Positions 6,930 to 11,923 of a stretch of 11,923 nucleotides of DNA are shown here, in pieces. Both the position numbers and the translations under genes were made by a program. Within the stretch, counting starts at the first letter, position 1. Every line of letters begins with the position of its first letter. The stretch lies in assembly GCA_015657605.1 (NCBI GenBank), contig JACDQO010000238.1, forward strand, positions 1 to 11,923. Direction: 5' to 3'. The notes below the pieces were generated by a model, which was not told where the DNA came from, did no database searches, and saw only the letters and a list, made by a program, of their open reading frames with translations. The stretch comes from Limnohabitans sp. (GTDB lineage Bacteria; Pseudomonadota; Gammaproteobacteria; Burkholderiales; Burkholderiaceae_C).

Positions 6930-8045
6930 ATGCCCCACGTCACCATTGACCGCGTGAGCCTGCGGCAAGTCAATTTGCCGCCCAAGGTCTTGCGCACCGA
7001 CGCCATCCAGTCCTTTGTGACGCAAGAAACGATTTTGCTCACGCTGTACTGCAGCGACGGCATCAATGCCACGGGCTACGCCTACACGATTGGCACAGGC
7101 GGCTCCTCGGTCATCGCCTTGCTCAAGGACCACCTGGCCCCACGCTTGATCGGACGAGACCCGGTCATGGTCGAAGCCATTTGGAAAGATTTGTTTTTTC
7201 ACACCCATGCCACCGCCGTGGGGGCCATGACCAGCTTGGCGCTCGCGTGTGTGGACACCGCATTGTGGGACTGGCGGGCGCAAAGCCAGGGCCTGCCGCT
7301 GTGGCAGTTGCTGGGCGGAGCGCAAGCACGTGTGCCGCTTTACACCACCGAAGGCGGCTGGCTGCATTTGTCACCCGAGGCGCTGGTGGACCAAACACTG
7401 GAGGCGCAAGCGCAAGGCTTCAAAGGCGCCAAGATCAAGATCGGCCGCCCGCATGTGAGCGAAGACGTGGCGCGCCTGTCTGCCGTGCGCGAGGCGGTGG
7501 GCCCTGGCTTTGAGCTGATGACCGATGCCAACCAAGGCTTCAACCGGGCCGAGGTGGTGCGCCGTGCTCGGGCTTTCGATGGGTTGGGTCTGGCGTGGAT
7601 CGAAGAGCCCCTGCCCGCCGAAGACGTGTCGGGCCACCGCCAGTTGCGCGAGCACACCCCCATCCCCGTGGCGGTGGGCGAGTCGATGTACCACCCGATG
7701 CAGTTCCGTGAGTATTTGGAGCAAGGCGCGTGTTCCATCGTACAGCCCGATGTGGCGCGCGTTGGCGGCATCACGCCCTGGATCAAAACCGCGCACCTGG
7801 CCGAAACTTTTGACGTGGCGGTGTGCCCGCACTTTTTGATGGAGTTGCATGTAAGTCTGTGCGCGGCCGTGCCCAACGCCACTTGGGTGGAATACATCCC
7901 GCAGCTCGACGACATCACCACCTCGCGCATGCAGGTGCAGGACGGCTATGCCATCCCACCCGACGCGCCCGGCTTGGGCATCGCCTGGGACTGGGCGGCT
8001 ATTTCAAACAAACAAACCACCTATCTGGAGATCAAAGCACCATGA
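6930..8045 (+). CDS. Mandelate racemase/muconate lactonizing enzyme family protein (probable acid-sugar dehydratase)
   Basis: Enolase-superfamily enzyme of 371 residues: N-terminal capping domain (about 1-130), then the modified TIM barrel. The catalytic set of the mandelate racemase group is complete: KIK (Lys168, Lys170), metal ligands Asp199 (MTDANQ), Glu225 (WIEEPL) and Glu251 (VGES), the Asp274-His301 dyad (VQPDV, CPHF) and Glu321 (VEYIP). Each sits exactly four residues beyond its counterpart in Pseudomonas mandelate racemase. Members with this set abstract the proton alpha to a carboxylate, and most in sugar-acid operons dehydrate aldonates or aldarates to 2-keto-3-deoxy acids. That role suits the SDR and FAH genes behind it. 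Racemisation or lactone cycloisomerisation cannot be excluded, and the substrate is unknown. An in-frame TAG at 6921 rules out any earlier start. The stop overlaps the next gene by four bases (ATGA). Confidence 0.92.
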   Translation: MPHVTIDRVSLRQVNLPPKVLRTDAIQSFVTQETILLTLYCSDGINATGYAYTIGTGGSSVIALLKDHLAPRLIGRDPVMVEAIWKDLFFHTHATAVGAMTSLALACVDTALWDWRAQSQGLPLWQLLGGAQARVPLYTTEGGWLHLSPEALVDQTLEAQAQGFKGAKIKIGRPHVSEDVARLSAVREAVGPGFELMTDANQGFNRAEVVRRARAFDGLGLAWIEEPLPAEDVSGHRQLREHTPIPVAVGESMYHPMQFREYLEQGACSIVQPDVARVGGITPWIKTAHLAETFDVAVCPHFLMELHVSLCAAVPNATWVEYIPQLDDITTSRMQVQDGYAIPPDAPGLGIAWDWAAISNKQTTYLEIKAP

Positions 8046-8791
8046 GACTCAAAGGAAAAATTGCCCTGGTCACCGCCGCCGGTCAAGGCATTGGCCAAGC
8101 AGCCGCGCTGGCCATGGCGGCTGAAGGTGCCACCGTGTACGCGACCGATGTGAACGCCGAATTGCTCAAGGCCTATCAAGGTGTGGCGAATGTGCACACC
8201 GCCGTGCTGAACGTGCTCGACAAGCAAGCGATTGCAGCCCAAGTGGCCAGCTTGCCTCGTATTGACATCGTCTTCAACTGCGCAGGCTTTGTGCACAACG
8301 GCAACATCGAGTTGGCCACCGACGAGGACTGGGAATTCGCCTTCAATCTGAACGTGCGCTCGCAGTTCTGGATGATTCAGGCGGTCATCCCCAAAATGGT
8401 GGCGCAGTTTGCACAAACCGGCCACGGCGGCAGCATCATCAACATGGCCAGCGTGTGTTCCAGCGTGCGCGGTTTACCCAACCGTTTCATTTACGGCACC
8501 AGCAAGGCGGCCGTCATTGGCCTGACCAAAAGCGTGGCGGCGGACTATGTGCGCCAGGGCGTGCGCTGCAACGCGATTTGTCCCGGTACCGTGGACACGC
8601 CATCGCTTCAAGACCGCATCAACAGCTACGCCGACCCGGTACAGGCACGGCAGGACTTCATCAACCGCCAACCCATGGGCCGTTTGGCGCAGGCGCATGA
8701 GATTGCACCCATCGTCACCTTCCTCGCATCCGACGAATCCATCTTCGCGACAGGCAATGCCTACATGGTCGACGGTGGCATGACCATCTGA
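8042..8791 (+). CDS. SDR family oxidoreductase, 2-keto-3-deoxy-L-fuconate 4-dehydrogenase-like
   Basis: Classical short-chain dehydrogenase of 249 residues. It has the nucleotide-binding TAAGQGIG (11-18), an acidic residue after the second strand (TDVN, favouring NAD), NCAG, the catalytic Ser in NMASV (about 138) and the YGTSK catalytic Tyr151/Lys155. The stretch from GGSIINMASV through VRGLPNRFIYGTSKA to IRCNAICPGTV-like residues (here VRCNAICPGTV) closely follows the subgroup containing bacterial 2-keto-3-deoxy-L-fuconate dehydrogenase and mammalian DHRS6/BDH2. The likely job is oxidation of the C4 hydroxyl of a 2-keto-3-deoxy sugar acid to the 2,4-diketo form, the substrate for the hydrolase at 9606. 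The start at 8042 overlaps the stop of the preceding gene (ATGA), so the two are translationally coupled; the frame is open further upstream, but that part lies inside the preceding gene. Confidence 0.9.
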   Translation: MRLKGKIALVTAAGQGIGQAAALAMAAEGATVYATDVNAELLKAYQGVANVHTAVLNVLDKQAIAAQVASLPRIDIVFNCAGFVHNGNIELATDEDWEFAFNLNVRSQFWMIQAVIPKMVAQFAQTGHGGSIINMASVCSSVRGLPNRFIYGTSKAAVIGLTKSVAADYVRQGVRCNAICPGTVDTPSLQDRINSYADPVQARQDFINRQPMGRLAQAHEIAPIVTFLASDESIFATGNAYMVDGGMTI

Positions 8792-8821
8792 AACACCCCA
8801 TTGAATGACTGAGAGACACAC

Positions 8822-9579
8822 ATGAATTTGCTCGACATGAAAGGCCGCCACGCGGTCATCACCGGCGGGGCCACGGGCCTCGGTTTTGCCATTGCGCAGC
8901 GCATGCTGGCCTCCGGCGCTCGGGTCACCATTGGGATCGCGATGCGGCGGGCATGACGAAAGCCGCCGAACAACTGCGGCAAGGTCAGCTGGGTGCGGTG
9001 GTCAACACCGTCCAGGTGGATGTGACCGAGCACGCTTCGGTGGTGCAGGCCACCGCGCAAACCACGGCGCTGGCGGCGGTGGATGTGCTGGTCAACAGCG
9101 CCGGCATCACCGGCCCCAACGTCAAGGTTTGGGACTACCCGGTCGACGCCTGGAAGCAGGTGTTCGATGTGAACGTGCATGGCCTGTTCCATTGCTGCCG
9201 CGAACTCAGCGCCCACATGAAGGCCCGCAACTACGGCCGCATCGTCAACATCGCCTCGGTGGCAGGCAAGGACGGCAACCCCAACGCCAGCGCTTACAGT
9301 GCGAGCAAAGCGGCGGTCATTGGCCTGACCAAATCGCTGGGCAAAGAGCTGGCCGACACGGGTGTGCGCGTCAACTGTGTCACCCCGGCGGCTGTGAAGA
9401 CGGCGATTTTTGATCAAATGACGCCCGAGCACATCCAGTTCATGCTCTCCAAGATTCCGATGGCCCGTTTTGGCGAGCCCGAAGAGGTCGCCGCCATGGT
9501 GACTTGGCTGAGCACCGAAGAATGTTCCTTCTCCACCGGCGCGGTCTTTGACCTGTCGGGTGGCCGCTCCACTTATTGA
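8822..9579 (+). CDS. SDR family oxidoreductase, 2-keto-3-deoxy-L-rhamnonate dehydrogenase-like, frameshifted as written
   Basis: A second short-chain dehydrogenase, 30 bases after the first and preceded by a GAGAG ribosome binding site. The first frame reads through TGGATGLGFAIAQRML (cofactor loop) and then stops at 8954-8956 after 44 codons. A second frame restores a typical protein: WDRDAAGM, VNSAGITG, NYGRIVNIASVAGKDGNPNA and YSASK (Tyr159/Lys163), ending in DLSGGRSTY. Restoring one base near 8932 (ATT-TGG-GAT instead of ATTGGGAT) joins them into 252 residues, the normal length, and returns the expected Trp-Asp after the second strand. The middle and the C-terminal GGRSTY closely resemble LRA5, the 2-keto-3-deoxy-L-rhamnonate 4-dehydrogenase of Sphingomonas. 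It may oxidise a different stereoisomer from its neighbour or catalyse another step. As written only a truncated product, or a 208-residue product starting at 8953 and lacking the cofactor loop, could be made. Confidence 0.85.
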
Positions 9580-9605
9580 TCCGTTTGCAAAACTGAAAGG
9601 CAACC

Positions 9606-10469
9606 ATGAAACTCGTTCGCTATGGCCAACCCGGCAAAGAAAAACCCGGTCTGATCGACGCCGAAGGCCGCTTGCGCGACCTGAGCGGTGTGGTCAAAGA
9701 CATTTCGCCCGACCAACTGAACGACAAGGCCTTGGCCAAGCTGGCCAAAGTCAAGACCGACAAGCTGCCCCTGGTGCGCGGCAAAAAGCGTTTTGGCACG
9801 CCCATCTCGTACACCAGCAAGTTCATCGCCATTGGCCTGAACTACGCCGACCACGCGGCCGAAGCGGGCATGCCTATTCCGGCTGAACCCATCGTGTTCA
9901 CCAAGGCCATCTCGTGCATCCAGGGCGCGAACGACGACGTCATGCTGCCCAAGGGCTCCAAAAAGTCCGACTGGGAAGTGGAACTGGGCATCGTCATCGG
10001 CACCCGCACCCGCTATGTCACGCAAAAAGACGCCCTGAACCATGTGGCCGGTTACTGCGTGGTCAACGACGTGAGCGAGCGTGAATACCAGCTCGAGCGC
10101 GGCGCCACTTGGGACAAGGGCAAGGGTTGCGACACCTTCGGCCCCGTGGGCCCTTGGCTGGTCACGCGCGATGAAGTGCCCAACCCGCAAGCCCTGAGCA
10201 TGTGGCTCGATGTGAACGGCGTGCGCTACCAAACCGGCAACACCAAGACCATGATTTTTGGTGTGGCCAAATTGGTCAGCTATGTGAGCCAGTTCATGAC
10301 ACTCGAGCCCGGCGACATCATCACCACCGGCACGCCCCCTGGCGTGGGCATGGGTGTCAAGGTCGACGGCAAGTCTGCGCCCGTTTACCTCAAGCGCGGC
10401 GACGTCATGCGCTTGGGCATCGAAGGCCTGGGTGAGCAAACCCAAAAGGTCGTGGCTTTCAAGGCCTGA
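9606..10469 (+). CDS. Fumarylacetoacetate hydrolase family protein (2,4-diketo-3-deoxy sugar acid hydrolase-like)
   Basis: C-C bond hydrolase of 287 residues. The N-terminal domain (1-70, starting MKLVRYGQPGKEKPG) is followed by the FAH fold beginning at FIAIGLNYADHAAEAG. Metal ligands are clear: WEVELG gives Glu124 and Glu126, and VVNDVSERE gives Asp155. The TTGTPPGVGMG loop closes the active site. The overall pattern is that of bacterial LRA6-type hydrolases, which split 2,4-diketo-3-deoxy-L-rhamnonate or -fuconate into pyruvate and L-lactate; many relatives are auto-annotated as ureidoglycolate lyase or 5-oxopent-3-ene decarboxylase. With two upstream C4-dehydrogenase-like SDRs it most likely ends a non-phosphorylative pathway. 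A six-carbon acid with a C6 hydroxyl would give pyruvate plus glycerate instead of lactate. A GAAAGG ribosome binding site precedes the start. It is the last gene of the operon, followed by the REP pair. Confidence 0.92.
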   Translation: MKLVRYGQPGKEKPGLIDAEGRLRDLSGVVKDISPDQLNDKALAKLAKVKTDKLPLVRGKKRFGTPISYTSKFIAIGLNYADHAAEAGMPIPAEPIVFTKAISCIQGANDDVMLPKGSKKSDWEVELGIVIGTRTRYVTQKDALNHVAGYCVVNDVSEREYQLERGATWDKGKGCDTFGPVGPWLVTRDEVPNPQALSMWLDVNGVRYQTGNTKTMIFGVAKLVSYVSQFMTLEPGDIITTGTPPGVGMGVKVDGKSAPVYLKRGDVMRLGIEGLGEQTQKVVAFKA

Positions 10470-10493
10470 AGCTAAGCCATTGAATCAGTCATG

Positions 10494-10549
10494 TCGGGGC
10501 TGAAGCCGCCGACCTACAGGGTCTTGTAGGTCGGTGGCTTCAGCCCCGA
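10494..10549. repeat. Inverted pair of REP-like sequences (BIME-like) after the FAH gene
   Basis: Two 25-base arms (10494-10518 and 10525-10549) are complementary except for one G-T pair and are separated by a 6-base loop. Read outward from the loop, the right arm begins TGTAGGTCGG and contains its own imperfect hairpin (TCGG, bulged T, GGC, loop, GCC, CCGA), the classic REP layout; the left arm is an inverted copy. The pair lies 25 bases past the FAH stop. The long stem could also protect or terminate the transcript, though no T-tract follows on either side. REP families are usually spread by RAYT (TnpA-REP) proteins; none is in the window. Confidence 0.72.
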
Positions 10550-10621
10550 TGTCATGGGCCCTCCCGATTTACCCTTGTTGGCCAGGGTCCTTGTCGATTC
10601 GCTCGGTTTTTGGTGCAGAAT

Positions 10622-10635
10622 AGAACGATCGTTCT
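10622..10635. promoter_or_regulatory. Palindromic operator upstream of the TetR gene
   Basis: Perfect 14-base palindrome AGAACGATCGTTCT, ending 12 bases before the proposed ATG of the TetR/AcrR gene. Position, length and symmetry suit an autoregulatory TetR site overlapping the promoter. The transcript would also cover the acyl-CoA dehydrogenase gene, so both would be under its control. Confidence 0.6.
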
Positions 10636-10647
10636 TTTTTGCCAGCC

Positions 10648-11394
10648 ATGACCGACCGCCAACCACCCTCCAACGTCGAAAGCTTGCCGCCCCCTGAGCC
10701 GGGTCGGCGCGTGCTCATCAAGGGCCAACAAACCAAGGCCGTCATCATCGACGCGGCGCTGGGCTTGGCCTCGCAAATTGGCCTGGAAGGCCTGTCCATT
10801 GGTGCTGTGGCCGAAGTCACCGGCATGAGCAAGTCGGGTGTCTTCGCGCACTTTGGCTCGCGCGAGGAGCTGCAGATTTCGGTCATCCGCGAGTACCACG
10901 ACCGCTTTGAGTCCAGTGTTTTTTACGCGGCCATGCAAAAGGTCCGCGGCCTGCCCCGCTTGCACGCCATGTTTGACAACTGGATGGTGCAAACCTCGGC
11001 CGAGATCGATTCCGGCTGCATCTACATCAGCGGCGCGGTGGAGTTTGACGACCGCAGCGGCCCGGTGCGCGATGCGCTGGCGTCGTCGGTGGCCACTTGG
11101 CAAACGGCTTTGCGCCGCGCGGTGGAGTTGGCGCAGGCCGAAGGCCAGCTCAGCCAAGAAGCCGATGCCCACCAAATTGCTTTTGAGATCCACGGCTTGA
11201 TTTTGGCCTTGCACTACGAAGCCCGCTTTTTGCGCAACCCCAGCGCCACCGACCGTGCACGCCAAGGCTTTTTGCACATCTTGGCGCGCTATGGCGGCCC
11301 TGCCATGCCGCCCACCTCTGTGCCCGTTGCGGGCGCCAAGGCGGCCAAATTGGTGGCCGTGCCCAAGACCCGCCGCAAGCCAAGCGAAGACTGA
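10648..11394 (+). CDS. TetR/AcrR family transcriptional regulator
   Basis: One-component repressor of 248 residues. A flexible, proline-rich N-terminus (1-25) precedes the TetR DNA-binding domain: KAVIIDAALGLASQIG, then the helix-turn-helix LSIGAVAEVTGMSKSGVFAHFGSREEL split over about residues 49-75. The C-terminal ligand domain includes DSGCIYISGAVEFDDR and HGLILALHYEARFL, typical of a betaproteobacterial TetR group located next to acyl-CoA dehydrogenase genes. A low-complexity basic tail (AKAAKLVAVPKTRRKP) ends the protein. I chose ATG 10648; an in-frame TTG three codons earlier is possible, and neither has a clear Shine-Dalgarno sequence. The perfect palindrome at 10622-10635 is its probable operator. 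The acyl-CoA dehydrogenase gene begins 27 bases after the stop, so the effector is probably an acyl-CoA or fatty acid; this is inference. It appears unconnected to the sugar-acid operons. Confidence 0.9.
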   Translation: MTDRQPPSNVESLPPPEPGRRVLIKGQQTKAVIIDAALGLASQIGLEGLSIGAVAEVTGMSKSGVFAHFGSREELQISVIREYHDRFESSVFYAAMQKVRGLPRLHAMFDNWMVQTSAEIDSGCIYISGAVEFDDRSGPVRDALASSVATWQTALRRAVELAQAEGQLSQEADAHQIAFEIHGLILALHYEARFLRNPSATDRARQGFLHILARYGGPAMPPTSVPVAGAKAAKLVAVPKTRRKPSED

Positions 11395-11409
11395 TTTTTT
11401 CACCGATTC

Positions 11410-11415
11410 AAGGAG
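11410..11415 (+). promoter_or_regulatory. Shine-Dalgarno site of the acyl-CoA dehydrogenase gene
   Basis: AAGGAG with six bases before the ATG at 11422. It is strong and well placed, and fixes the start MPVYNPPLRDMQF. Confidence 0.8.
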
Positions 11416-11421
11416 CCCTCC

Positions 11422-11923
11422 ATGCCCGTCTACAACCCCCCACTTCGCGACATGCAGTTTGTCTTGCACGAGTTGCTCAACGTGAGTGCCGAACTCAAGG
11501 CCCTGCCCAAGCACGCCGACACCGACGCCGACACCATCAACGCGGTGCTCGAAGAAGGTGCAAATTTGCCGCCGAGGTGGTGTTCCCCATCAACATCTCG
11601 GGCGACACCCAAGGCTGCCAGCTCAACCGCGACACGCACGAAGTCAAAGCACCCGACGGCTTCAAAGAAGCCTATGCGCAGTACGTGGCCGGTGGCTGGC
11701 CCGCGCTCAGCTGCGACCCCGAGTTCGGTGGTCAGGGCTTGCCCTTTGTGGTCAACCAGTGTTTTTACGAAATGCTCAACTCGTCCAACCAGGCTTGGAC
11801 CATGTACCCGGGTCTGAGCCACGGTGCATACGAGTGCTTGCACGCCCACGGCACGTCCGAGCAAAAAGCCCTTTACCTGCCCAAGCTCACCAGCGGCGAG
11901 TGGACCGGCACCATGTGCCTGAC
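11422..11923 (+). CDS. Acyl-CoA dehydrogenase, N-terminal part, frameshifted as written and cut by the window edge
   Basis: FAD-dependent alpha,beta-dehydrogenation of acyl-CoA in beta-oxidation; the family member meant is the long (about 600-residue) type with an extra C-terminal domain common in Burkholderiales. The first frame reads MPVYNPPLRDMQFVLHELLN to INAVLEEGA. A second frame starting at TTT 11565 continues FAAEVVFPINISGD, then GWPALSCDPEFGGQGLP, QAWTMYPGLSHGAYECL and LTSGEWTGTMCL at the edge, just before the expected TEP.CGTD motif. One missing base near 11563 (AAA or AAG for Lys before FAAEVV) would join the frames. As written the first frame runs on into unrelated residues and ends at 11817. 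The TetR regulator 27 bases upstream probably controls it. Only about 167 residues are visible, so chain-length specificity cannot be judged. Confidence 0.85.

Noticed and set aside
8930..8956. Programmed ribosomal frameshifting as the explanation for the split SDR
   Set aside because: There is no slippery heptamer or downstream stem of the kind required, SDR genes are not known to use it, and two other genes in the window show unrelated breaks.
1..11923. Mobile element, phage, CRISPR or defence system
   Set aside because: No transposase, integrase, direct repeat array or defence domain is seen. Apart from the REP-like repeats everything reads as metabolic, transport or regulatory genes.

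Overview
The window looks like GC-rich chromosomal DNA from a betaproteobacterium of the order Burkholderiales, most likely Comamonadaceae (something like Limnohabitans, Rhodoferax or Polaromonas). This rests on protein style, gene neighbourhoods and codon use, not on a database match. I see no rRNA, tRNA, CRISPR array, transposase or integrase.

Region 1 (1-6723, minus strand) is a catabolic operon for a sugar acid. Reading along its own strand: a FadR/FCD-type GntR regulator, the three parts of a TRAP transporter (periplasmic binding protein, small and large membrane subunits), an altronate dehydratase (UxaA), a malate/L-lactate-dehydrogenase-family oxidoreductase carrying a frameshift, and the first 28 codons of what looks like a mannitol-dehydrogenase-family (fructuronate/tagaturonate reductase type) enzyme that runs off the left edge. 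A reductase, UxaA and a TRAP importer together point to a hexuronate or aldonate as substrate.

Region 2 (6724-6929) is the divergent control region. It holds a perfect GntR/FadR-style operator, TGGTC-A-GACCA, inside the spacer of a plausible plus-strand promoter.

Region 3 (6930-10469, plus strand) is a second catabolic operon: a mandelate-racemase-group enolase-superfamily enzyme, two short-chain dehydrogenases (the second frameshifted) and an FAH-family hydrolase. The SDRs resemble the 2-keto-3-deoxy-L-fuconate and 2-keto-3-deoxy-L-rhamnonate 4-dehydrogenases, and the hydrolase resembles the 2,4-diketo-3-deoxy-acid hydrolases. This is the non-phosphorylative module that dehydrates a sugar acid, oxidises C4 and cleaves the product to pyruvate plus a hydroxy acid. 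No KDG kinase, KDPG aldolase, aldose dehydrogenase or lactonase is visible, which fits uptake of the acid itself. The most interesting idea is that UxaA-made 2-keto-3-deoxygluconate could be fed into the SDR/FAH module.

Region 4 (10470-11923, plus strand) is unrelated: an inverted pair of REP-like sequences, then a TetR/AcrR regulator with a perfect palindrome at its promoter, then the start of an acyl-CoA dehydrogenase that is also frameshifted and runs off the right edge.

Three otherwise well-conserved genes (ldh-like, SDR2, acyl-CoA dehydrogenase) each carry one small indel, with the protein resuming cleanly in another frame. That pattern suggests sequencing or assembly error more than gene decay.
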